From an uncultured Desulfobacter sp. (lineage in GTDB: Bacteria > Desulfobacterota > Desulfobacteria > Desulfobacterales > Desulfobacteraceae), in the NCBI RefSeq assembly GCF_963664415.1, contig NZ_OY761442.1:186001-250000 (forward strand): a stretch of 64,000 nucleotides of DNA, written 5' to 3'. Below are positions 27,076 through 35,014 of the stretch, piece after piece. A model generated the notes under the pieces. The model worked only from the letters and a program-made list of their open reading frames with translations. It searched no databases and was not told the DNA's origin. The stretch's first letter is position 1; the number at the start of each line of letters is the position of its first letter. The position numbers and the translations under genes were made by a program.

Positions 27076-27894
27076 ATGACAACAAAGTATCCTCTCATTT
27101 CAATGATTGTTCCCACCTATAATCAGGATAAATATCTTGCCACCTGTCTTGATTCAATATGGTTTCAGGATTACCCTAACCTTGAAATACTTGTTGTGAA
27201 CGACTGTTCAACAGACCATACTTCGGAAGTTCTTGCAAATTTTGAACAGGCGGTAGAAAGTGAAATGGTATCCTATGCCTCTCGCTACAATGAAAAAACA
27301 AACGAAATAGAAAGAACGACCCATTACAGGTATCATCATCAGGGCAGGTCTTTAACTATTTTACATAACGATAAAAATTTGGGATCAACCCGTACCTACA
27401 ATAGGGGATTCAAGCAAGCTACCGGAAAATATTGCACATATATTGCCTCGGACGACATTTGTCACCCCCAGATGATTTCTGAACTGTTAGCGCCGCTTGA
27501 GGCGGGCGAGGCCGATTTTTCATATTCAGATATGTTTATCGTGAATGACGACGGTCGTATTCTCAGGGAGTTTAAATTACCGGATTATAGCTTCAACGAC
27601 TGCTTTAAAGATTGGTATCTTTGTGGCGTGAGCAAGCTTTACCGTCGAGATCTCCACGAAAAGATAGGATGGTACAACAACGATTTTGTAGCTAATGATC
27701 ATGAATTGTATCTTCGATTTGCCCTGAACGGCATCCGGTTCAAACACATTTCCAAAACTTTGTACTCAGTTAGGACTCACGACAACCGAGAAGTTAATGT
27801 CCACAGCCCATCTAATTGGAGCAAATTATTGGACGAATCCCGCGCGTTAGTTCTTCAGGCGAGAGATGCATACACCAACGGGAAGGTCGAATAG
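27076..27894 (+). CDS. Glycosyltransferase family 2
   Basis: A 272-residue GT-A enzyme. ISMIVPTYNQDKYLATCLDS at the start, VVNDCSTDHTSEVL for nucleotide binding, and YIASDDICHPQM with the DD metal site. FVANDHELYLRFALNGIRFK carries the acidic motif near the acceptor site. A segment of about 30 residues after LANFEQ (near 62-92) is an insertion not seen in short family members. The upstream 183-base gap (26893-27075) is AT-rich and probably carries a promoter, for example TTTATAATT near 26990. Its TAG stop touches the ATG of the next gene. Confidence 0.85.
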   Translation: MTTKYPLISMIVPTYNQDKYLATCLDSIWFQDYPNLEILVVNDCSTDHTSEVLANFEQAVESEMVSYASRYNEKTNEIERTTHYRYHHQGRSLTILHNDKNLGSTRTYNRGFKQATGKYCTYIASDDICHPQMISELLAPLEAGEADFSYSDMFIVNDDGRILREFKLPDYSFNDCFKDWYLCGVSKLYRRDLHEKIGWYNNDFVANDHELYLRFALNGIRFKHISKTLYSVRTHDNREVNVHSPSNWSKLLDESRALVLQARDAYTNGKVE

Positions 27895-28977
27895 ATGAGT
27901 GTTTGCATTATTACCGGATCTGGAGGGCTTATCGGAGGAGAAACTGCTGGGTTCTTTAGCGCAAAAGGTCTTGATATCGTCGGTATCGACAATGATATGC
28001 GCAGCTACTTTTTCGGGCCGCAGGCCTCGACACAGTGGTGTATTAAAAAACTTCAGAACACAGTACCCGGTTATACACATTTTTCTGACGATATTCGGGA
28101 TGAAGTCGCCATGAACAAAATCTTCAGCCGATATGCAGATAACATATCCGTGGTCGTCCATACAGCCGCCCAACCATCCCATGACTGGGCGGCCCGGGAG
28201 CCACTTACTGATTTTAACATCAATGCTCGAGCAACATTGATCCTTCTGGAAGCAACCCGGACATACTGTCCCAATGCCGCATTCATATATACATCGACCA
28301 ACAAGGTCTATGGAGACACCCCCAATGATCTGCCGCTTGTAGAAAAGGAAACCCGGTTTGAGATTGAAAGATCCCACCCCTGGTTTGAAAATGGAATTGA
28401 TGAGTCCATGAGCATTGATGCCAGCACCCACAGCGTATTTGGTGCCTCCAAAGCGGCCGCCGATATCATGGTTCAAGAATACGGAAAATATTTTGGTCTA
28501 AAGACAGTGTGTTTTCGGGGTGGGTGTCTTACCGGTTCAGGCCATAGTGGTGCCGAACTTCACGGATTTTTAGCCTACCTTGTCAAATGCGGTATTTCAG
28601 GAACGCCGTATACCGTTTTGGGCTACAAGGGTAAACAGGTTAGGGATAATATCCACAGCTCCGACCTGGTTCGTATGTTTTGGCACTACTTTAAAGATCC
28701 GACGGTCGGCGAAGTTTATAATGCCGGGGGCGGACGTTTTTCCAATTGCTCAATGATAGAAGCTATCGCCATATGCGAGAAGATCACGGGCCGAACCTTT
28801 AACTACACCTATTCTGATCATAACCGAGTCGGCGATCACATCTGGTGGATATCGGATACCTCTAAATTCCAGACCCGTTATCCTAATTGGAAGCATACCT
28901 ATGGGATTAAAATGATTATTCAGGAGATTTATGATAATCAGCGGTCTTATACATCATCCCCTCATATTAATGACTGA
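27895..28977 (+). CDS. NAD-dependent epimerase, CDP-paratose 2-epimerase-like
   Basis: A 360-residue extended short-chain dehydrogenase. NAD loop IITGSGGLIGGETAGFF, then IDNDMRSYFFG, which is characteristic of the CDP-paratose 2-epimerase (RfbE/Tyv) subgroup. VVHTAAQPSHDWA, TSTNKVYGDTPN and an active-site segment SVFGASKAAADIMVQEYG in which Tyr is replaced by Phe or displaced; the usual YxxxK is read here as FGASK, so the catalytic Tyr is not obvious. GGGRFSNCSMIEAI follows. GGAAGG ribosome binding site. The real substrate may be any nucleotide sugar; paratose itself is not implied. Confidence 0.8.
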   Translation: MSVCIITGSGGLIGGETAGFFSAKGLDIVGIDNDMRSYFFGPQASTQWCIKKLQNTVPGYTHFSDDIRDEVAMNKIFSRYADNISVVVHTAAQPSHDWAAREPLTDFNINARATLILLEATRTYCPNAAFIYTSTNKVYGDTPNDLPLVEKETRFEIERSHPWFENGIDESMSIDASTHSVFGASKAAADIMVQEYGKYFGLKTVCFRGGCLTGSGHSGAELHGFLAYLVKCGISGTPYTVLGYKGKQVRDNIHSSDLVRMFWHYFKDPTVGEVYNAGGGRFSNCSMIEAIAICEKITGRTFNYTYSDHNRVGDHIWWISDTSKFQTRYPNWKHTYGIKMIIQEIYDNQRSYTSSPHIND

Positions 28978-29100
28978 TGCCTGCTGATTCCGGCCCTGGC
29001 GGTATGAGGATCGCATAAACCAGTCAATCAGTATGATTAGAATTAAAGCAAATCAATTTCAATACTAAAAGGTATGATAACTAAAATTAGGAAAAATGAA

Positions 29101-30081
29101 ATGAAAGCACTTGTAACTGGTGGGGCAGGATTTATTGGAAGCCATCTTGTTGATCGCCTTTTGGCCGAGAACATTACGGTAGTAGTTATCGATAACCTTG
29201 AAACCGGCAGAGTGGAAAACATTTCCCACGCCCTTGCCAATTCCCGTTGCACCCTTCACACAACAGACATTTCACAGCCATTGTCCGAGGACCTATTTCA
29301 AAATGTGGATTGGGTGTTCCATCTTGCTGGTTTGGCGGATATAGTGCCATCCATTGAATCGCCCTATCGATATCATGAGGTGAATACCCATGGAACGGTT
29401 AACGTTTTGGAAGCCGCACGGAAGTCCAAAGTTAAACGGATGGTTTACGCTGCCTCTTCGTCCTGTTACGGTATCCCTGACGTCTATCCTACGCCGGAGA
29501 CAGCTCCCATTCGGACTGAATACCCATATGCTCATACAAAATATGCAGCTGAAACCTATGTTATGCACTGGTCAAAAGTATACAAAATCCCAAGTATTGC
29601 ACTCCGCCTGTTCAACGTATATGGCCCGCGTTCCCGTACTGGAGGAACTTATGGGGCTGTATTCGGGGTGTTTATGGCACAAAAGCTCGCTGGCCGACCT
29701 TTCACGGTGGTGGGAGACGGAGAACAGATGCGTGATTTCGTATATGTCAGTGATGTGGTTGAAGCGTTTCTTGCCGCAGCACGCTCCAACATCACTCAGG
29801 ACATATTCAATATCGGATACGGAACGCCCCAAACCATCAACACATTGGTAAATTTACTTGGGGGGGAAAAAATTCACATCCAGGACCGTCCCGGAGAACC
29901 GAAATGCACACATGCCGACATCAGCAAGGCACGTGCACAACTGGCATGGAGACCCACGATAGACTTTAAAACAGGCGTTGCAGAAATGCTTCATCATATC
30001 AACATGTGGAAAGAGGCTCCGATATGGGACGAAACCAGCATCGCAAAGGCAACAAAAGCATGGTTCACTCAGCTCGCGTAA
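29101..30081 (+). CDS. NAD-dependent nucleotide-sugar epimerase/dehydratase
   Basis: A 326-residue extended short-chain dehydrogenase close to UDP-glucose 4-epimerases. VTGGAGFIGSHLVDRLL at the start, IDNLETGRVENI, FHLAGLADIVPSIESP, AASSSCYGIP with the catalytic Ser, and YAHTKYAAETYV with Tyr and Lys. FNVYGPRSRTGGTYGAVFGV and RPGEPKCTHADISKA match the UDP-hexose epimerase/dehydratase type. ATG 29101 is chosen because AGGA lies about 8 bases upstream; an in-frame ATG at 29074 has none. The product sugar cannot be fixed. Confidence 0.83.
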   Translation: MKALVTGGAGFIGSHLVDRLLAENITVVVIDNLETGRVENISHALANSRCTLHTTDISQPLSEDLFQNVDWVFHLAGLADIVPSIESPYRYHEVNTHGTVNVLEAARKSKVKRMVYAASSSCYGIPDVYPTPETAPIRTEYPYAHTKYAAETYVMHWSKVYKIPSIALRLFNVYGPRSRTGGTYGAVFGVFMAQKLAGRPFTVVGDGEQMRDFVYVSDVVEAFLAAARSNITQDIFNIGYGTPQTINTLVNLLGGEKIHIQDRPGEPKCTHADISKARAQLAWRPTIDFKTGVAEMLHHINMWKEAPIWDETSIAKATKAWFTQLA

Positions 30082-30107
30082 ATGTCATAAATAGTAAGGC
30101 CAAACCA

Positions 30108-31634
30108 ATGAGATATGTCCAATCATCGGAAAAAATCCTTAGTTTAGCCGTACTTTCCAACATCCTTGAAAAGCGCCAGAATGCAACCATTGTACACTGC
30201 CATGGCGTTTTCGATCTTGTTCACATCGGTCATATCAGACATTTCCAGGAGGCTAAGAGCCTGGGCGACATTCTAGTCGTCACCATAACCCCTGACGAAT
30301 TTGTCAACAAAGGCCCGCACCGACCGGTTTTCTCTGCCAAACTAAGGGCTGAGAGTTTGGCTGCTCTTGAAGTTATCGATTATGTCGCCGTCAATCAATG
30401 GCCCACGGCCGTTGAAATCATTAAACTTCTAAAACCGGATATATATGTCAAAGGGTCTGAATACCGAGACATTAATAATGATAAAACAGGGAAAATCATA
30501 GACGAAGAAAAGGCGGTAAACAGCTGCGGCGGCCGAATTCATTTCACAGATGATATTGTTTACAGTTCCTCTACACTACTTAATGATTTTTTCTCTCCAT
30601 TCCCTGAAGAGGTGCAGCGGTACTTACGTAATTTTTCCCGGCAATACGATATAAACGATGTTCTACATTACCTGGAAAACGCTCAAACAGTAAATGTGCT
30701 GGCAGTTGGGGAAACCATACTTGATGAATACGTTTTTTGCGACACGCTGGGGAAGTCAGGCAAAGAGCCTATCCTGGCCGCCCGTTGCGCGGGTTCCGAG
30801 ATGTATGCCGGGGGTATCCTTGCAATTGGTAACAATCTTGCGGCTTTTACGGACAATGTATCCTTGTTAAGCAGTCTGGGAGACAAAGATTCAAACAAAA
30901 ATTTTATACAACAAAACATAGTTCCTGTCATCAAGCCTCATTTTATAAACCATGAGGGTCCAACAATCGTAAAACGACGTTATGTTGAGCAATATCCGTT
31001 TCAAAAACTTTTTGAAGTCTATCACATGAGCAACAACGACGACAGACCTGAACCCCATGAAAAATTTCGTGAAAATTTGGAAGAACTGCTTCCTCAAGCA
31101 GATCTGGTCATTGTCGCAGATTACGGGCACGGGCTTATCGACCAAAAAACAGCCGCTTTGATTTGCGAAAAAGCTAAGTTGTTGGCCGTCAATACCCAGG
31201 TTAATGCAGGGAACTACGGCTTCAACACCGTTTCAAAATACACTGGTGCTGATTTTATCTGCATTTCAGAAAAAGAGCTTCGACTTGAAACCCGTTGTCG
31301 CAACGGGGATATTAAAAAATTGATGGGAAATGCCTCTGAGCACCTTCAATGCCCAAAGCTTCTGATTACTAAAGGCAAAGAGGGGTGTATTTGTTACGAC
31401 CAACATACTGGTTTTCATAGGATTCCAGCCTTTACAGGGAAGATTGTTGATCGAATTGGATCCGGCGATACAATGCTTGCTTTATCGTCTTTATGTGTAG
31501 CTCAAAAAGCACCCTTAGAAATAGCCGGATTTCTTGGAAACGTGGCCGGGGCTTTGGCGGTTGGAACTATCTGTAACAAAACATCTTTAGAAAAAATACC
31601 GATGATGAAAAACATCATCAGTATGCTGAAATAA
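30108..31634 (+). CDS. Bifunctional nucleotidyltransferase-PfkB sugar kinase (HldE-like, reversed order)
   Basis: A 508-residue fusion. Residues about 20-170 are a cytidylyltransferase-like domain with GVFDLVHIGHIRHFQEA (the HxGH motif) and KLLKPDIYVKGSEY. Residues about 195-500 are a ribokinase-family sugar kinase, with GDKDSNKNF, VIVADYGHGLID, and the catalytic DRIGSGDTMLALSSL. In HldE of E. coli the kinase comes first; here the order is the opposite. Start ATG 30108 has TAAGG upstream; earlier in-frame Mets lie inside the previous gene. With the SIS isomerase next door it suggests a heptose-phosphate type activation branch, although no GmhB phosphatase is seen. Confidence 0.83.
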   Translation: MRYVQSSEKILSLAVLSNILEKRQNATIVHCHGVFDLVHIGHIRHFQEAKSLGDILVVTITPDEFVNKGPHRPVFSAKLRAESLAALEVIDYVAVNQWPTAVEIIKLLKPDIYVKGSEYRDINNDKTGKIIDEEKAVNSCGGRIHFTDDIVYSSSTLLNDFFSPFPEEVQRYLRNFSRQYDINDVLHYLENAQTVNVLAVGETILDEYVFCDTLGKSGKEPILAARCAGSEMYAGGILAIGNNLAAFTDNVSLLSSLGDKDSNKNFIQQNIVPVIKPHFINHEGPTIVKRRYVEQYPFQKLFEVYHMSNNDDRPEPHEKFRENLEELLPQADLVIVADYGHGLIDQKTAALICEKAKLLAVNTQVNAGNYGFNTVSKYTGADFICISEKELRLETRCRNGDIKKLMGNASEHLQCPKLLITKGKEGCICYDQHTGFHRIPAFTGKIVDRIGSGDTMLALSSLCVAQKAPLEIAGFLGNVAGALAVGTICNKTSLEKIPMMKNIISMLK

Positions 31635-31652
31635 TGATGTAAAGGTGCCCTT

Positions 31653-32249
31653 ATGAACGACATACTAAAAGCAGGATCCTACTTGAATTATCTTAACGCC
31701 ATGTTGATGGAAACTCAGATAACCGACAATGTGGGGCATACGTATTCTTTGGATGATGGCGTTGCAAGGATGGTATCTGAACTTATCATCATTCGCAATA
31801 ATGGCGGACTGCTGGCTTTGGTCGGCAATGGAGGCAGTGCTGCCATTGTGGATCATGTTCACAATGACTTAGGACTTTCATGCGGAATGTGTACTTTGGT
31901 TTTTACCAACACGCCATCCCTCACAGCAGCGTCCAACGATTTTGGATACGCTGCAGCTTACGAGCGTCAACTGGCCTGTTGGAGCGATTACCAAGGCGCA
32001 TTGTTAGCGATCAGCAGTTCCGGGGCTTCTGAGAACATTTTGCGTGCAGCCAAAAAGGCCAGAGCAATTGGCATGAAAATTTTTACCATGACAGGTTTTC
32101 AGCAGGACAACCCTCTACGTAAAATGGGTGAGTTGAATTTCTATATTAAATCAGATAGTTATGGTATAGTCGAGCTCGCCCATTCCTGCATCGCACACTG
32201 CGTAACAGATACTATATTGATGACATCCAAAAACGAGAAAAAAATATAA
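31653..32249 (+). CDS. gmhA-like: SIS-domain sugar-phosphate isomerase (GmhA-like)
   Basis: A 198-residue SIS protein, the size of sedoheptulose-7-phosphate isomerase. LALVGNGGSAAIVDHVHNDL is the phosphate-binding loop (GNGGSA as in GmhA), then TAASNDFGYAAAYERQL, then LLAISSSGASENILRAAKKA. Strong AAGGTG ribosome binding site. It follows the kinase/nucleotidyltransferase by 18 bases, an arrangement familiar from ADP- or GDP-heptose loci. Substrate may be a heptose or another keto sugar phosphate. Confidence 0.85.
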   Translation: MNDILKAGSYLNYLNAMLMETQITDNVGHTYSLDDGVARMVSELIIIRNNGGLLALVGNGGSAAIVDHVHNDLGLSCGMCTLVFTNTPSLTAASNDFGYAAAYERQLACWSDYQGALLAISSSGASENILRAAKKARAIGMKIFTMTGFQQDNPLRKMGELNFYIKSDSYGIVELAHSCIAHCVTDTILMTSKNEKKI

Positions 32250-32252
32250 AAA

Positions 32253-33350
32253 ATGACCCAAGACAGATACGGCATTGATACACATAAGCTGATGTTTCAC
32301 CCGGAGCGGGTAGCCGCATGGAGAAGCGCCAGGCAAGAATGGCAAGAACTCAAATCCATTTACCCATTGTATGTTGAGATTTCCCCGTTTGGGGCTTGCA
32401 ACCACCGCTGCACCTTTTGTGCCCTGGACTACATGGGATATAAACCTCATTCGCTTCCCTTGACTATCATGAAAAATCGGCTTGCCGAAATGGGAAAATT
32501 AGGTGTAAAGAGTGTCATGTTCGCAGGAGAAGGGGAACCGCTGCTTTATAAAGAAATTAACGAACTGGCAGCATCGGCCGTTTCCGCCGGAATAGATATA
32601 GCCTTTACCACCAACGGGGTGTTGATGAACCAGGACTTTATTGAGACAACTCTTCCACAAACCAGTTGGATAAAGGTCAGTTGTAATGCCGGGACTCCGG
32701 AAACATACAGCCTCGTGCATAACACCTCCCCCAAAGATTTCATCCGGGTTTGTGAAAATCTCACGAAAGCCGTACAGATTCGGGACGCTCATCAAACGAA
32801 GGTTGCCATAGGCGTCCAAATGCTGCTACTACCCGAAAACGCGTCGGAGGCTGAAATTTTGGCTCGCATCTGCCGGGATGAAATCGGCGCTGATTACCTC
32901 GTAATAAAACCCTATTCCCAACATAAACAGAGCTTGACTCGGAAATACGAAACCATTGACTACAATAACTGGCTGTACTTGGAGGAAGCGCTGGCAAAGT
33001 TGAATAATAACCGTTTTCATGTAGTATTTCGAACCCAGACCATGCGTAAATACCTGAAAAAAAGGGTTTATGAGACCTGTTTGTCCACACCTTTTTTTTG
33101 GGCCTATGTTGCTTCTTCCGGCGATCTTTACACATGCAGCGCATATTTGGGAGACCAGCGCTTCAACATCGGAAATCTTTTGGAAAACGATTTCAAAACT
33201 ATCTGGGAAGGATCCAACCGCAAAGCCAACTGGGAATTGATAAAAAGTGGGTTGGACATTGAATCCTGCAGACTCAACTGCCGTATGGATGCGATTAATA
33301 TATACCTGTGGCAATTGAAAAATCCTCCTTACCACGTCAATTTCATATAA
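32253..33350 (+). CDS. Radical SAM/SPASM enzyme, C-terminus PPYHVNFI
   Basis: A 365-residue radical SAM protein. The cluster motif CNHRCTFC gives Cys49, Cys53 and Cys56. FAGEGEPLLYKEI and TNGVLMN are the usual SAM-contact strands. The C-terminal third has the Cys-rich SPASM domain with auxiliary clusters (ETCLSTP, YTCSAYLGDQRFNIGNLL, ESCRLNCRMD). It ends in PPYHVNFI, an ending shared with the gene at 38738. Such enzymes in sugar loci may oxidise, epimerise or dehydrate nucleotide sugars; which reaction cannot be read here. The stop codon lies inside a hairpin-bearing repeat (33341 onward). Weak ribosome binding site, 3 bases after the isomerase gene. Confidence 0.85.
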   Translation: MTQDRYGIDTHKLMFHPERVAAWRSARQEWQELKSIYPLYVEISPFGACNHRCTFCALDYMGYKPHSLPLTIMKNRLAEMGKLGVKSVMFAGEGEPLLYKEINELAASAVSAGIDIAFTTNGVLMNQDFIETTLPQTSWIKVSCNAGTPETYSLVHNTSPKDFIRVCENLTKAVQIRDAHQTKVAIGVQMLLLPENASEAEILARICRDEIGADYLVIKPYSQHKQSLTRKYETIDYNNWLYLEEALAKLNNNRFHVVFRTQTMRKYLKKRVYETCLSTPFFWAYVASSGDLYTCSAYLGDQRFNIGNLLENDFKTIWEGSNRKANWELIKSGLDIESCRLNCRMDAINIYLWQLKNPPYHVNFI

Positions 33351-33430
33351 ACGGCCATGGGCCGTCCTTGGTCTATCTATACCCAGGCTTCGGCCCACAA
33401 CAAAGATTGAAAGATCTTAGTCAGTTACCC
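33341..33430 (+). repeat. Hairpin repeat copy 1, after the radical SAM stop codon
   Basis: Starts with TTTCATATAA, the last codons of the radical SAM gene (Phe-Ile-stop). It then carries a stem GGGCCG (33359-33364) with CGGCCC (33391-33396), extended inside by CCTTGG against CCAGG. The tail has AACAAAGATTGAAAGATCT (to 33417). Copies 2 and 3 share start, stem position and tail while their stem bases differ in matching pairs. Confidence 0.75.
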
Positions 33431-33434
33431 ATTC

Positions 33435-33520
33435 TTTCATATAAACAGCTATGGGCTGACCTGACATATCATCTGCCAGGCATAGCCCTCAACTAAATTT
33501 GAAAGATCTGTGAAGGATAT
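33435..33520 (+). repeat. Hairpin repeat copy 2, non-coding tandem copy
   Basis: Begins with TTTCATATAA exactly as copy 1, offset by 94 bases, but no gene leads into it, so it keeps only the Phe-Ile-stop relic of a gene end. Stem GGGCT (33453-33457) pairs with AGCCC (33484-33488), with CCTG/CCAGG inside. Tail AACTAAATTTGAAAGATCTGTG (33491-33512). The rest of this gap to 33682 shows no gene. Confidence 0.75.
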
Positions 33521-33682
33521 TTACAACGATCGTCGGCCCTCAGATGCAGACGACAATAAGAGAACTTTGAATAATAGCTGATCTCAACATTTATCACTTA
33601 TAAAATCAGGTGATTACAGTGTTGAAAACCGCAAAAAATGGAATTCTTCAAAGGTCTCAATAAAAATCTTTTTGAGGACTTC

Positions 33683-34933
33683 ATGCCAAATCAGGGTCAA
33701 ACAACGATGCGCTTTATGTGGCTTCCCAAACCCATTAGAAAGCATGTCAATAATTTGCTTGAACAAGAAATGCCTCGGGGAAGAGGATCTGCGGTTTACC
33801 GGACCCTCCCTGCACATCTTGACAAAGCGGAGGTAAACGGCAAACGCCACTTGGTCTTTGTCTGTTACTACGCTTATCCAAGCACCATCAAGAAAAGCGT
33901 GGCTCTGCGTCGAACCGGCAGATATCATACGACGCTTATCGCCTGCTGCATTCGCCAGGATTTGGATATTACATCCTGGTTTGACGATGCCTATGAGGTA
34001 GAACATTACAAAGAGCTGTTTAACGTACTTAATAATGCTGCACCAACGGTGATTACAGCATGCATACAGCCGTCCCTTTTAGGGGCCATCGTGCTGGAAG
34101 TTTGTCCCGATGCAAACGTTGTGGTGGATATTATGGATTCCGGATATTTCATGCGTAAGGATCCAAACCATATTGATTCATGCTTGGAACGAGCCGTATT
34201 GCAGCGAGCCAATACCCTTGTCCACAAAATGCCCCCACCGGCTATTAAAGAGCTGCGTGCGGCATGGGATGTTGACACCCCGGACGTCTTAGCGCATTGC
34301 TTGCCCATGACCGAACTTTTCCAAGACACTGTACCGCCTCCGGCACCGCCTTACCGCATTGTTTACGCAGGAGGAATTATGCCCTACCATGCTGCTGTCC
34401 GTGATGGGCATGAGCATATGATCATGGATCCGATCATCCGGGAAACCGCAGATCAGAACATCTTACTGACTTTTTTGGCAAACTTGAACGCCCGCGACAT
34501 GTTTTGGGAAGACCAGCAGAGATATTTCGATCATCAAAAAACATTTTCCCATTTTGCCTTTCGGCCGGGAGTACCCTTTTATCAACTGCCTTCCGTGATC
34601 TCTAACTTTCATTACGGACTACTTTACGATCAAACCAGGATTTCGTCTTGGCGGACTAAAGCCTACGCGTACAACATGTCAACCAAAATTTTCAGTTATT
34701 TCGAGGCTGGTCTACCTCTTCTGGTGTACAGTGAATTTGAATATATCTGTGAAATCGTTAACCGTCACGGCCTTGGTGTTGTGTACTCACTGGACAAACT
34801 TGATGAAATACCAGCCCTGCTGGCCAAAGCAGACTATGAAAGACTTAGGGCTAATGTGAAGAAATACCGAAATGCCAACAACCTGGAAACCTTAATTCCT
34901 ACACTTGAAAAACTATATGGTTTGCCGGCCTGA
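33683..34933 (+). CDS. GT-B glycosyltransferase-like protein, EAGLP paralogue 1
   Basis: A protein of 416 residues from ATG 33683, which has GAGGA 4 bases upstream; an in-frame ATG at 33638 without a ribosome binding site would add 15 residues. The two Rossmann halves are visible: RHLVFVCYYAYPSTIKKS in the first, and YRIVYAGGIMPYHAAVRDG, then MSTKIFSYFEAGLPLLVYSE in the second. The STKIFSYFEAGLP stretch is the donor-site region and is shared with the proteins at 35015 and 61759. No family number can be assigned. It opens a group (two GT-B, E1 pair, radical SAM) that is bordered by hairpin repeats on both sides. Confidence 0.72.
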   Translation: MPNQGQTTMRFMWLPKPIRKHVNNLLEQEMPRGRGSAVYRTLPAHLDKAEVNGKRHLVFVCYYAYPSTIKKSVALRRTGRYHTTLIACCIRQDLDITSWFDDAYEVEHYKELFNVLNNAAPTVITACIQPSLLGAIVLEVCPDANVVVDIMDSGYFMRKDPNHIDSCLERAVLQRANTLVHKMPPPAIKELRAAWDVDTPDVLAHCLPMTELFQDTVPPPAPPYRIVYAGGIMPYHAAVRDGHEHMIMDPIIRETADQNILLTFLANLNARDMFWEDQQRYFDHQKTFSHFAFRPGVPFYQLPSVISNFHYGLLYDQTRISSWRTKAYAYNMSTKIFSYFEAGLPLLVYSEFEYICEIVNRHGLGVVYSLDKLDEIPALLAKADYERLRANVKKYRNANNLETLIPTLEKLYGLPA

Positions 34934-35014
34934 CCAGCGCATATTGACGGAATTGCCAAAATATCTATTCCCCTTGCTCCCACGGAAAAATCTGGTTTTG
35001 GGAGGATACAATTA

